A program made the position numbers and the translations under genes. From Phymorhynchus buccinoides (Eukaryota > Mollusca > Gastropoda > Neogastropoda > Raphitomidae): a DNA stretch of 64,000 bases. The stretch covers positions 36,554,897-36,618,896 of the forward strand of contig CM065680.1 of assembly GCA_017654935.2 (NCBI GenBank). Reading direction: 5' to 3'. Under the pieces are notes generated by a model. The model had not been told where the DNA came from. It saw nothing but the letters and a program-made list of their open reading frames with translations, and ran no database searches. Positions within the stretch are counted from its first letter, which is position 1, and every line of letters starts with the position of its first letter. Positions 9,946 through 39,600 of this stretch are shown piece by piece.

Positions 9946-12900
9946 CTCGACAATCTATCGTAGTGAGTAAAAAAAATAAAAATAAAAACTGCCTATTGGA
10001 AGTAGGAACATGACGACACAACATAGTTGCCTATCGCTGACTTCAATATCGAACAGATACGCGGAAAAGTCCCCACCGAAAATGAAACATGTAGACAAAA
10101 GCGAAACAGTGTGCAACGGACGATGACACACCTCTCGACCTAAACCCTAAAAACTGTCGAACGAGCCCGCCGAGACCAACAAGGGGGTGGCCTGAGGAGG
10201 CAAAAATCACCCCGTCGACAACTGTTTAGGTTGAAAGCTGTGCCGTTCGGTGATCTTACGGCTGAAGGGAAAGATCATGCTAGCCCGGACACTTTAAGCC
10301 AGATCGGGACGGATACAGTCCGAAAACGGATGACTGTGAACGGCCGAACGAGTCACAGGTTGAAACAACCTCATGGTTGAAACCGTGAACGAAAGGTGCG
10401 CACTCTGACTTCTCTCTGCAAGGGCCTATGTATGCCAGGCCAGAGAAGATCTCCGAAATAGACCCCATCATACTAAGAAAACCGAGGACAGCGAAGTGTG
10501 ACCGCCTTCGTTACTGTGGAAGGTCGGACACCACCTTGTCCCTCCGAGGCTGAGACTGTTAACGAGTTCCAGATGACGTCCGGATAACGTGGAAAACCCA
10601 TTTCAACGTACTGACTGGAAACGTAGAGGAACCGAAAACAAAAAACCCTTTTAAACGGCCTAAGAGATCGCCCGCCAATTAGATCGAATGCCGAAAAACG
10701 GTCGGAATTTTGATAACCCCGTTGACAGGACCGGTTGAAAAAGTCGGGAATAGTAACCCGGACTGGGGATTGTTCACATATCGTCTCCCGCGCCCTTCCA
10801 GTAGACAGGTCCTCCGCTTCCTCTGGAGGTCTCCAACGACGGATCGCCGTTTCTTGGAAGGCTCGGCCTCTCTTGTTTGCCACGATAAGACTTGGAAGGT
10901 GTTGCTAAGGCCTTTGACCTGGGACGGAGCTGGTTCAACAGGGCCCGATAGATATCCTTCTGGCTATCATCTGCTTCCTCTTTGAAGAGGACTCGAGACA
11001 ACATAGACTGGGACTGTGGGATTACCGATTCTTCCCTAACCTAGCCCGACTCCGGAGGGGAACGAGAGCGCAAACGCTCCTTTTTCCCTGGACGAAAGAG
11101 ACTCTGTTCTGCGCCAGAAAGAATCCGGGCCAAGGCCAGGTTTGAACCTTCAACAGCCGTACATCATAGAGTCTCTGTAGCCACATTGCCCAAAAGGGGC
11201 TAAGAGACTCCAACGGAAGCTTCATCCACCTGATCAAAGCCGGGACAAACCGCCGTTAATCAGAGGCTGATTTGCCTCAGGACTCCACCAAGGTTTGCAC
11301 TAGAGAGGTGGCCAGCCACAAGCCTGAGAGCAACCAGACAGAGATTCCTCGAGAGACTTCAAGGCCGAGGCATTGAAACGTTCGGGAGGAACAGTCAGCA
11401 GGACCCCAAGGACTCCACCTCCTCAGAAGAATGTTTGGAGACGGAGGTGAAGGGCAGGTATTCGTCGTATGGGGACCGAAAGGTCTGAATCCAGGTACCA
11501 AAAAGGAACCGAACTGAGACTAGGCCGGCTGAGAACTCCCCAGATTAGCCACTCAGCAATCTGGTTTTCAACGAAAAGGACCTTTGCCGCCTCAACGTGA
11601 ACTCCGCTTTAACCACAACTCCCCCGGGAAGGAGGGGTCTTTGGGAGCGTCATGAGCTCTTGGCCTGCAGAAGAGAGCCAACCGCGTGATCAGTTGGCGG
11701 ACCATCCTGATGTGAGGAACGCACAGGTTACCTACGTAAGGGCACGATCGGACGACAAAATCTTGAGAGATTCTGAACCGGGACTCAGTGGAGAGAGTGA
11801 GGGACCTCCGACTGGGTCCAGTTCCTGGTCTGACTAAAGTCTGACTTGAACTCCAGAGAATTCCCTGAGGGTCTGGCCGTTGAAGCTTCGATAAGGTCGG
11901 TCCCAAGATTCAAACACCACGCGGAGGCCATGCCTGGCAGAGAGGCTCTGCCGTAGGGAGTGAGAGGATCCACTGAACACGGCCGGCAACCGGGAGAACG
12001 TGGCGTCCTCCTTGCGAGCGTGACATTCCCGGGTTGACCCAAACCGAGGAACGACCGGAAATTCATACATCGTAATTTTCCGGTTCTCGGCGAACCCTTT
12101 CCCGGTATGTTCCGCGGTTGGCCAAGCAACCTGGAGACAATACCGATTATTACCGGGTAAAACACCGGAGAACGCTGAGGAACGGTCTCGCAACCGGAAA
12201 AGGCAAATAACCGATTGCGGTGGAAAGCCAAGAGGCTCCAAACCTGCCATCCCCCGTTAGTCCCTCCCCGCGTTGGCCAATTAGCAACCGTGATACAACC
12301 AGAGGGAAGAACCTCGATGAATACCGGGTGAAACCGGTACGCACCGGCAGAACCGGAGGGAAACCGTCTCACAACCGTAGAAGACGAATTTTTCAGGTTG
12401 CGGTGGGACTGCCAATAGGCCCCAAACCGCGCCGTGCCAGGATCACTGGAGAGTCATCCCCCGGGAGGGGGGTATGGACTCTTTATCGGTATTGAAGGTG
12501 CCCCGCACCGTCCGATTTGACTGTCCTGGTAACCTCTCCGTCGAACTGAGTGGAGGATTTGAGCCCGGACTCAGGAAAGGGAACAGGCCGTTTCCGATCC
12601 TGGAGGTACCTCCCAGGTACCATCGGATGATTGCCTGACAGACTGGCCAGTCTGGTGACAGAGGAGTCACCTCTGTCACTAGGCAAGCTCCCCGGAGGGG
12701 AGCCTCTCTGTTCCGTAAACACAAGCCCACAGGACGGAAACCAGAGGTGGAGAGGGATTTCCTATTCCTGTTGAGGTTGACGCTGGCCTTAGTGGATAAG
12801 GGCTTCCTGGAGGCAAGCCTGTGGACAGAAGAAGGAGAGAGGGCTGCGCCAGTGACAGTCTCACGTTAGAAGAGACAACTGGTGGAAAACTCTCTGGCCT

Positions 12901-13539
12901 AAACATAGAACCGAAATAGGGGGAAGATTCTGTCGATGCGAAAGGGAGAACACTGAAACCCTTAGAGTCCAAGTGACGTAGTAGAAAGCCTGCGAGTCCA
13001 ACGGAAAAGGAGAAGGAGCAGAAACCTCTGAAGGGAGAGAAACTGGAATGGGCTCTGAAACCGGTTATGCCGGTGTAACCGAAACGGACTGTGACTGGAC
13101 GTTAGACGTAGGATTTGTGGAGGGATTAGACGAAAACTTCTTGAGAATATTAAGAGAACCTGCCAAAAGGGTCCCTAGTGAGAGAAGAAGAGTCAACTGA
13201 CTTGGAGAACAGAAAAACAACCGACGAGAAACTGCTTTTCCTTTCCTCCCCCCGAAGTGGAAACCGAGGGGTGCACGAAGCCATAATGGCTGACTCCACC
13301 CCGAAAACGAACAACAGAGTGAACGAAATAATTTTTCAACTAAAACGAACACCAAGAAATGACAATGAAATAATATCGATAGGATGACTAACAGCCTTCC
13401 CAAGAAACTGAATAGAACAAAGCTAAACACGGAACGAACCCACCAGATAGACAAGAGTCAGAAAAGGCGGAGTAGGGTAGGCCCAGGTGTGGTTGAAAGG
13501 CTGTAAAATTTAAGAATGACATATCCGGTGCCCCAAGGG

Positions 13540-13935
13540 TGCGCGTCATACCCGGAAGTAAGGGGAGTCACTCCCGCTACTCCCTGCGGTATGGGTGCAG
13601 TCCCTTGGGGCCACTTTCGTTTTAGCTATGTGCTAGGGTAAGGTTCCAGGTTGTTTTAAGCTAATGCAGTTGTTTTGAGTGTTGGTAAAGTATGATTAAA
13701 TTAGATTGGTAGATTTTTATCAATCTTACTATCTACTTTTAACTAAATATTACCAACACTTAAAACATGTGCATTGACTCATAATGACCTGGAACTATAT
13801 CAAAGAATATAGTAAAGCGAAAGTAGGGCGTGACGTCACCCCTGCGCCGGATATGGGGTGCGAGTTATCCCCTTACATCCGGGCAGGCGAGGTGCGCGCG
13901 CGTACTACAAACATCATTCGAAAACCCTTTTCCCT
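13540..13935. repeat. Imperfect palindrome, probable DIRS terminal repeats
   Basis: The left arm (CCCGGAAGTAAGGGGAGT, ACTTTCGTTTTAGCTAT, GGTTCCAGGT) returns in reverse complement on the right (CCCGGATGTAAGGGGAT, ACTTTCGCTTTACTATA, AGTTCCAGGT), around a 100-bp AT-rich hairpin at 13675-13775 whose own ends are TGTTTTGAGTGTTGGTAA and its complement. Inverted termini fit DIRS elements. Confidence 0.6.
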
Positions 13936-13974
13936 CAAATAGCATCAGGAGGGCAGGAAGGGAGGGAACATATT

Positions 13975-14080
13975 TGTTTTAAGTGTTGGTAAGTATTTAT
14001 TTAAAGTAGATAGTAAGATTGATAAAAAAAATCGTACCAATCTATTTTAACCATACATTACCAACACTTAAAACATGTGC
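13975..14080. repeat. Second copy of the TTTTAAGTGTTGGTAA hairpin, inverted
   Basis: It matches the hairpin at 13675-13775 in the opposite orientation, with the same GTGTTGGTAA ends. It immediately follows the recombinase end on the minus strand. Confidence 0.65.
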
Positions 14081-14277
14081 AGATTACCAGAGAGGAGGAG
14101 GGTGATGCTCCTATTTGAGAAGCTAAGCACCCTTGACCTGATAAAAAAGGCTTAAGCCTAGAACAACACGCATTCTTAAGACTTATAAAACCCAGTCCTA
14201 AAAAGACATTCCCCCAAAAAATCATACCCATGATATACCACCATGCAAAACCTGAAAAAGGCATTGCGACACATACA

Positions 14278-14727
14278 TCACAGGGAGATGGGGAGCTGGG
14301 CGACCACAAGTTTCTTGATGGAGTAGTGGTTGCCATCTCCTCTGGTCGAGATGTCTCTGAGGTAGTGCTAAATCAAGGTGTTTTGTGACTTCCAAAAAGC
14401 CGAAACCATCACTTTGACCAAAGGCACTCCCTTAACCAAGGCTAAATAGGTACTAAACGCTCTCAACTCATGGGCCCTAAAAGGGTTCTGAGGAAGTTTT
14501 ACCAGGGAGGAAGCGTAGGCGAGCTTAATACAGTCAAGCAACCAACGAGAGACCATTCCAATAGCTACATCTTTGCAGTACTTTACGCTGATGGCAAGAA
14601 ACAGACGACGCCTAGAAGCACCGAAGGGCTTAGCTCGAGCGAAGGCGAGCACTCCACTGATCCTTCTAGCTGAGGCCAAGGTCACGAGAAAAACAGTCTT
14701 CCGCGAAAAGTGGAAAGAGTGGAGCAA
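14278..14727 (-). pseudogene. Tyrosine recombinase C-terminal catalytic fragment (DIRS-like)
   Basis: Minus-strand reading shows LASARRISGVLAF (first catalytic Arg box), AHELRAFSTYLA (H-x-x-R box), then SAFWKSQNTLI with the conserved Trp. After an in-frame TAG comes HYLRDIS, which contains the expected nucleophile Tyr, and LVVAQLPISL before the final stop. This order and spacing is that of DIRS-type recombinases. The internal TAG and loss of the N-terminal half mark it as a pseudogene. Confidence 0.75.
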
Positions 14728-15027
14728 ACAATTGTCCTAACCATCATGTGAAAAAACCCGCTGGTTCAGCAGAGAGACTGCTTCTTTTGCTTCTGCAAAC
14801 AAAGTTGACAGGGCCACATCGTGGCATATTCCAAAAGTTGCGTCAGAAAGAGGCAACTGAGAAGTCCCGAAACGAAAGTGTTTCTGCACTACGTAAGAAG
14901 GTTTACGTTCGAAGCAGACTAAAAGGATTCTCGCTGGTTAGATGGAAACGTGACCTAGAGACAAATAGAAAAAGCAACAAAGTAGCTATCGTCTGACGTC
15001 AAAACTTAGCAGATGACGCTGAAAAGT

Positions 15028-15675
15028 TCATCCTGTGATAGCAACCAATGGGGTACGGGAGCTAGCTTGGCTAGAAGAGCCGTACTGACCTTGTTCGGGA
15101 AAAACCCTGATGCCGGTTTGCAGTTCCATCCGTGAGAGATCTTCAACAGACAACGAATCCTGGAGTGGAAGTCCAACGGTAGAAAAAGCCGGGTCATCAT
15201 CCAAAACACCCGTCAAATCAACATGAGAATCATCCACCGAAATGTGCTGGACCAAACCGGCCGAGTCCACTTGGGAGAAGGAGAACGGCATGGCCGAAGA
15301 CAATTCGCCCGTAGAACGCAAATGAGCCAGCAACTCCGACACCACTTGCTTTGTATCTTGAACCGAACGCGAAGAATGAGACTTACTCGAACTCTTTGAG
15401 CGAGATTTTGACTTGGAAACCGGATTTTCTGAAGGACTTGCTTTTAGAAAACGGCCTTTGTCATCCCTGGGAGGAGTAGGCTGAGGTTCCTTAGTTGAAG
15501 GCTTGCTAACTAACGCAGAAGAGTCTACAATTTTGAGGAGTAGACGACTCCATAACGCGAAAACCGAAGCCAAAAACAACGCCCACTTTTTTACCAACAG
15601 GTCCAAAATCTTCACAAAGATTACAACAAAATGGGGAAGGCTGAAGGAACTTACCCTTGTAGCAAGGCAACACAA
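15028..15675 (-). CDS. Gag-like ORF of DIRS-type element
   Basis: 215 codons open on the minus strand. A hydrophobic N-terminal part is followed by basic and Ser-rich sequence (SKSKSRSKSSSKSHSSRS) and an acidic end with DDSHVDLTGVLDDDPAF. The start is uncertain. Called gag-like because of its composition and its place upstream of the recombinase fragment; no conserved motif proves it. Confidence 0.35.
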   Translation of the reverse strand: MCCLATRVSSFSLPHFVVIFVKILDLLVKKWALFLASVFALWSRLLLKIVDSSALVSKPSTKEPQPTPPRDDKGRFLKASPSENPVSKSKSRSKSSSKSHSSRSVQDTKQVVSELLAHLRSTGELSSAMPFSFSQVDSAGLVQHISVDDSHVDLTGVLDDDPAFSTVGLPLQDSLSVEDLSRMELQTGIRVFPEQGQYGSSSQASSRTPLVAITG

Positions 15676-16869
15676 AGAAAACTAAAAGAAAACTAAAGAC
15701 ACTCATTAAGCTGAAAGCGGGAGAAAAAATTCCTGGAGCAACAGAAAAACATGTCTGCCTTCCATGCTAGCTTGAAAGAAAGTGAATAGTCTGCTTAACC
15801 GGAAGTTACGTGGATTGGGAGTTGTGGTAGTAAGACACTCTTGTTTATTTTCTGTCTTCCAAGCTAATCTTGTACAAAGATGCACTTTGTAGTGGAATGG
15901 TAAGGATGATAGAATAGATTGAATAACTCTGGTTAACTTGTTAACTCTTCTAGCACCATGGGCGAATATATTCACCCAAGACATCACTCTACACTCCCAC
16001 CAAATGCAAAGCCATTCACTGTCAAACACCTTGCCATGTGTTTGTTTTTAGAGCTTTTGTCACTGTTTTAACTTCACTTTTGTTTTATTTTGTCCTCAGA
16101 TCAAACAAGGATAATTTATGTGCGGACACGTCAAACATAAACACACAAAAATAAACAAAATATATATCTAAAAAAATGTTTTTAGAAATACAAGCATTAG
16201 AAGTATTCTTTCTAGCAAAATTATACCCAACTTCTTTCACATCTCTCGAGTTATGACTCCCTAACCCCTCTCCCTGAGTTCTCTAACACACACTTCACAT
16301 GCCTCGCACACTTTAACAACTGCACACCCGCTTGCGCATTCACCTTCATGCATCCCTCAGCCCTTCCCACCAACACACCATCTTCCTCACAGAACATTGA
16401 CAATCAAACATTATAGACCCTACTAGAACAGTCAAACCGAAACATCTCTCTCCCCCCCCTCTCTCTCTCTCCCCCCTCCCCCCCTCTCCTCCATCTCTCT
16501 CTCCCCCTCCCCCTCACGCACCCATCTATTCTGCATAATATACAATGAGCTACACAACTTCCTTAAAACACAGACGACAGACGACGTACCACTGGTCGCA
16601 CACTGAGTTGCGCCCTAGTCTGTCGTTAAAGCAATGCAGGTGCACTCGAAAAAATCATTACTTCCTTCTTGTCAGTTGGGATACAATGGACAACCAAGAA
16701 TGTCGACAAATACATGGCGCTAGAAGAGTAAGGGCACACCACACATTAGACTCGGAAACCGCATGTGCTTATCCGAAAAATAAGGAAAAGAAAGAAGGAA
16801 AAAAACAAGCGCATGGGTTTCCGCGTCTAATGTGTGTGCATCCTTGATCTTACATCACTGTCCCTCCAA

Positions 16870-18414
16870 CAAACTAAGCTTTATATAGATTTGACATAGG
16901 CCACAATGCCCAGGATACATTCCCCACAGATCTAGCCCCCTGAACACAGCTTTTTTTGGGGACTTACTTTTAACATAGGCCACAATGCCCAGAATAAACT
17001 GTCCACAGATCTAGTTCCCCTGAATGCACAGCTTTATATGGACTTACTTTTGACATAGGCCACACTGGCCAGGATACATTCCCCACAAATCTAGCCCCCT
17101 GAACACAGTTTTATATGGACTTACCTTTGACATAGGCCACAATGCCCAGGATAAATTCCCCACAGATCTAGTCCCCTGAACACACATTTTTATATGGACT
17201 TACTTTTGACATAGGCCACAATGCCCAGGATAAATTCCCCACAGATCTAGCCCCCTGAAAACACAGCTTTATATGGACTTACTTTTGTATTTCACAATGC
17301 CCAGGATAAATTCCCCACAGATCTAGTCCCCTGAACACACATTTTTATATGGACTTACTTTTGACATAGGCCACAATGCCCAGGATACATTCCCCACAGA
17401 TCTAGCCCCCTGAACACACAGCTTTTTATGGACTTACTTTTGACATAGGTCACAATGCCCAGGATAAATCCTCACAGATCTAGCCCCCTAAACACACAGC
17501 TTTATATGGACTTACTTTTGTATTTCACAATGCCCAGGATAAATTCCCCACAGATCTAGCCCCCTGAACACAGCTTTATATGGACTTACTTTTGTATTTC
17601 ACAATGCCCAGGATAAATTCCCCACAGATCTAGCCCCCTGAACACAGCTTTAAATGGACTTACTTTTGTATTTCACAATGCCCAGGATAGATTCCCCACA
17701 GATCTAGCCCCCTGAACACACAGCTTTTTATGGACTTACTTTTGTATTTCACAATGCCCAGGATAAATTCCCCACAGATCTAGCCCCCTGAACACAGCTT
17801 TAAATGGACTTACTTTTGTATTTCACAATGCCCAGGATAAATTCCCCACAGATCTAGCCCCCTGAACACAGCTTTAAATGGACTTACTTTTGTATTTCAC
17901 AATGCCCAGGATAAATCCCCACAGATCTAGCCCCCTGAACACAGCTTTAAATGGACTTACTTTTGTATTTCACAATGCCCAGGATAAATTCCCCACAGAT
18001 CTAGCCCCCTGAACACACAGCTTTAAATGGACTTACTTTTGTATTTCACAATGCCCAGGATACATTCCCCACAGATCTAGTCCCCTGAACACACAGCATT
18101 TTATGGACTTACTTTTGACATGTCACAATGCCCAGGATAAATCCTCACAGATCTAGCCCCCTGAACACACAGCTTTATACGGACTTACTTTTGTATTTCA
18201 CAATGCCCAGGATAAATCCCCACAGATCTAGCCCCCTGAACACACAGCTTTTTATGGACTTACTTTTGTATTTCACAATGCCCAGGATACATTCCCCACA
18301 GATCTAGCCCCCTGAACACACAGCTTTTTATGGACTTACTTTTGTATTTCACAATGCCCAGGATAATTCCCCACAGATCTAGCCCCCTGAACACACAGCT
18401 TTTTATGGACTTAC
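16870..18414. repeat. Exon-derived minisatellite, about 19 extra units (70-79 bp)
   Basis: On the minus strand each unit repeats the last about 35 bp of exon n (GGAATTTATCCTGGGCATTG), its donor GTAAGTCC and about 30 bp of intron ending in a pseudo-acceptor (GTGTTCAG). I count 20 GGACTTAC-type donors including the genuine one. The distal units carry GGCCTATGT in place of AAATAC. The right arm has 7. Confidence 0.9.
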
Positions 18415-35776
<17,362 letters not shown>

Positions 35777-36000
35777 CTGTTGGAGAGAATATTTTTTTTA
35801 TCACATCAAGAGTTACTGTAGTTAAATGCTTTACTAAATTGATATGTTTGAGTAGATTACCAGACAGCACCTTTAAATAAATGAATATACAGTTATTCAA
35901 CATAAAGTCTTTTTAATGCCTTCATTACTTCACAGGCTTGTGCATGTACGTCAGTGAACATGTGTACACATATGCAATTATATATAAAAAAAATATAGAG

Positions 36001-36500
36001 NNNNNNNNNNNNNNNNNNNNNNNNNNNNNNNNNNNNNNNNNNNNNNNNNNNNNNNNNNNNNNNNNNNNNNNNNNNNNNNNNNNNNNNNNNNNNNNNNNNN
36101 NNNNNNNNNNNNNNNNNNNNNNNNNNNNNNNNNNNNNNNNNNNNNNNNNNNNNNNNNNNNNNNNNNNNNNNNNNNNNNNNNNNNNNNNNNNNNNNNNNNN
36201 NNNNNNNNNNNNNNNNNNNNNNNNNNNNNNNNNNNNNNNNNNNNNNNNNNNNNNNNNNNNNNNNNNNNNNNNNNNNNNNNNNNNNNNNNNNNNNNNNNNN
36301 NNNNNNNNNNNNNNNNNNNNNNNNNNNNNNNNNNNNNNNNNNNNNNNNNNNNNNNNNNNNNNNNNNNNNNNNNNNNNNNNNNNNNNNNNNNNNNNNNNNN
36401 NNNNNNNNNNNNNNNNNNNNNNNNNNNNNNNNNNNNNNNNNNNNNNNNNNNNNNNNNNNNNNNNNNNNNNNNNNNNNNNNNNNNNNNNNNNNNNNNNNNN
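36001..36500. other. Assembly gap, exactly 500 N, at the palindrome centre
   Basis: The second contig ends in the intron before exon 0; the third starts inside exon a. Gap length is a placeholder. Confidence 0.99.
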
Positions 36501-36629
36501 GTTTGGAGGAACAGGATTATGGTGAGGACCCTGAAGACGAACCAGACCATACACAGGTTCTGAGGAAGGTGGTGTTTTCTGAGGAGGATCGTAGGGAGTT
36601 GATTCAGAGAGCGCATATCGGGGCTGATG
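36501..36629 (+). CDS. Copy 3 exon a (3' part): end of spacer before H2C2 module 2
   Basis: Only the last 129 bases are present because the contig starts here. The frame matches copy 2 exon 34610-34982. It is acidic, then reads [12 protein letters not shown], which supplies the first His of H2C2 module 2. It ends at a phase-1 donor (GATG|GTAAGT). Confidence 0.8.
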
Positions 36630-39600
36630 GTAAGTGGACAGCATCATTAATTGTTAGAATCACTGCCTAGTTAGGCATTGATAGATTGGGCCAGTGCCTA
36701 TTTATAATGATACTCAGTTTAATTATTTATATACTTGTACATGCTCATTAATGTCCAATCATAGTCACCTGCTGAAATATAAACAAAATAACAGATATAT
36801 TAATGAATGTAAATGAAAGGACGCTGACAAGATGCAGAATTAATGTCACAGAAAACAACTCCAGGAGATCAACAAAGAGTTGTCTTCATAATTATTTTCA
36901 TGTGTACCGGTATATGTATTCTGCAGTGCCAGTCCTCAAACACCTATTTTCATGCAGCATATTTTTTTCTACAATAATGGAAAATCATGGTACATTTTAG
37001 TCTTTTGTGGAAGACTATGACTCAAATGAGGGGGCATTTGCACTGGGTCTAGTGCTGCAGCCAAAGGGATGGGTTGGCCTTGTGGAACCTTCCCCGATGC
37101 TATCTGTCCTCAAATCTCTTTAGCTTAGAGTAGGGGTGTACCCTGTGCAGGGCATCTCCACAAAAAATAAATTTCAGCCCAGCCTGCAGGAATATCATCT
37201 GTTCCCTCTGCTGCTTGGCTGTCATGATCAGAAATGACTGACTGGCATACACTTGTTTTCTTTCCTTTGAAGCAATTGCTGTGTAGTAGTTCTAAAAGAA
37301 TTTCCGGACAAGGAATTTCTTTATTTTTAAAATATTGATTGATTGATTGATTGATTGACTATTCCATGTAGGTTCACACTTTGGAATGGACAGGACGATG
37401 GAAGGCATAGCCAACGAGTACTATTGGCTGGGAATGAGATACAGTGTGCGTGACATTGTCCAAAGCTGCCAGAACTGTTCCCACAGGAGCAACAGGAGTT
37501 ATTATGCATCCTTTTCTTTTCCCGCAACTGATGGCCTTGATTTCTCTGCTCCCACTGTCAGTAGCAGCCATACCAGCATGGCTTCTGATCATGGGGCATC
37601 CGCCCAGAGTGGGCAAAAGACAAGTTCTTTGGATGGTAGTGTGGAGGATGACCTTGGAGATACTGGTTTTGATGACAATAATGATGATGATGACTATGTT
37701 GGCGATGGAGGGGGAATGTACACAGTTGACAATGTGCTGAACGAAGTCGATGGAACAGAGATGCAGCAGACTGTCAAGCAAGAGTCGTCTGCTTTTCCCA
37801 TGGATGTCTTTCACCTCTCAAGAGAAGTTTGCAATTATTTTTGGCAAAAGGTGGGTTTTGTTTTTCTTTTCTTCACCTTAGTTTTGCGTGGTCAGTGTAA
37901 GATTCTTCCATAAATGGTTTGTCAATTAAATTATGTTTTGTTTTCAATTCAAAGCCTCATATCAACACGACAACATTTGCAAATCAGGTCCAAATTATTG
38001 AACAGACTTGAATATAATTAATTTGTGCCTTGTGCTACATTATGAGATTTTCACCAATCGTGATGAATAAGAAGAGCGAAAGAGAATTGACCAATGACCA
38101 GTGAGTTTAGGGATTTGTGGTAATCAGCAGTATTTTAACTTTAAGGCAGGTTTGAAAAGATGAAAGGTTTAAATCAGTTCAGTTTAGTGGATTTTTTTAA
38201 TGTCTGTTCACCTTTGATCATATTAGACAAACAATAAAATAAGAAAATAATATTAATAGAAGCGATCTCTATATAACAATTGAAAGGTTGTTTAAATGTT
38301 TGGAGGTTGTAACTTTTGTAAGTGGAAAAACAGTTTTTGGCTCTTAACAAGTTGGTAAAAATATTATATAGGCGTTTAAATGGTTCAGTGTTGTGTTACT
38401 GTAGGTGGAGATACAGCTGTTTGGCCCCTACCAGGCTGGCAAAAAGATGATCTACGTGGCAGTAGCTCTGGATTCCTACTCTCAGTTCCCAGAGGCCATG
38501 ACCATAGAAGTCCTATCATCAGCCACCCTCACTTACTTTCTTCTGAATCTGTTCTGCAGGTGGGTGCATTCCTGCAAAATTACAGACCTGTGATGATGCA
38601 TTAAATTAACTGGTATAGCTGTAATAAGCTTAATGAGGAAATTTACTTTAAGCAGGGAGGATTTTTGGTGTTGTCTTTGTTGGAATGTTTGTCCTGCCGG
38701 GTTTTATATCTTTGCATTTCTTTACTCACAAAGTCCTGGACAGGTTTTAAATGAATATGATTTGTTTTCAGGGTTAGAATATTACACAAATAATGTTCAG
38801 ATTGGTGTTGGAGTCAATCCGAGTTGCTATACAAATTTGAGAATGTTCAATGTTTTCATGCATTTTTTAAAAAGCAGGATTGCTATAGACTTAAAGTCAA
38901 AGAACATGTTTTGGTTGAATTTTGTAAACAGTTAAAATGCCCTGCCATTGAAGTCTTAATTTTTTTAATTGAGGTCATCGTTTAGAATATGTTTATGTTT
39001 GTATGTTCAACAGTGCTTGTGCAAATCTCTGAAATGAATTTCATCTGATAGAGAGTTATAGAAAAAGTTACTTGTACTTAACTTTGTAACTTATTTTCAC
39101 CGTTGGCAGATATGGGGTAATGGAGAAACTGCTGCTGCTACAAAATGAAGTCACCAGAAACAAGGAGCTGTATGTCAAATTGCAAGATCTTCTTCATGCT
39201 GGTATTTCCCCTTCACTGCAGTATTCCATGGTCAACCCATCAGGTAATGCAACTGAAGGATTCTGTGTGAACAAGAAAATGTTTCTTATCTGAAAGGACT
39301 CTTCATTAGGTTTATGCTATTTCTGGTCCAGAATTGTCTCAGTGAAGTTCATTTAATCAAACAAAAAACAAATTGTTGCAGTGCTGGGTGCCTTCTTCAG
39401 CTTTTGTTTGTCTCCTACATAAATCATGTCATTTACTCACATTCTGAAATTCTTCTTTTGTGCTCCCAGGCCATTGCCATGATAATAGGTAAAGTACATA
39501 TTATGTGTCAGGTCTTCAGTTTTAAACTGAAACAAAGGTTTATGTTGATACATTAAAAAAAAAAATTCTACTTTAATTTTTTAATATAACTTTATTTTAT

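Larger units (their letters stand above)
9946..15700 (-). mobile_element. Decayed DIRS-like (tyrosine recombinase) retroelement remains
   Basis: This GC-richer block differs in base use from the rest of the window. On the minus strand it holds a gag-like ORF (15675-15028), then a tyrosine-recombinase C-terminus (14727-14278), then a cluster of inverted repeats (13540-14080), then about 3.5 kb of broken Ser/Pro-rich and basic ORFs (13454 to about 10000). The 3.5-kb part could be gag plus the start of a reverse transcriptase, but I cannot point to clear catalytic RT motifs. Two partial elements in the same orientation, or one rearranged element, are possible. Confidence 0.55.

Noticed and set aside
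16870..18414. CRISPR-like array of direct repeats
   Set aside because: Units are contiguous without unique spacers and derive from an exon-intron junction in a eukaryotic gene.
39470..39488. Possible micro-exon GCCATTGCCATGATAATAG between exons d and e
   Set aside because: Skipping it joins exon d to exon e in frame (SDERW); it belongs to a dispersed repeat with a chance CAG and GTAAAG.
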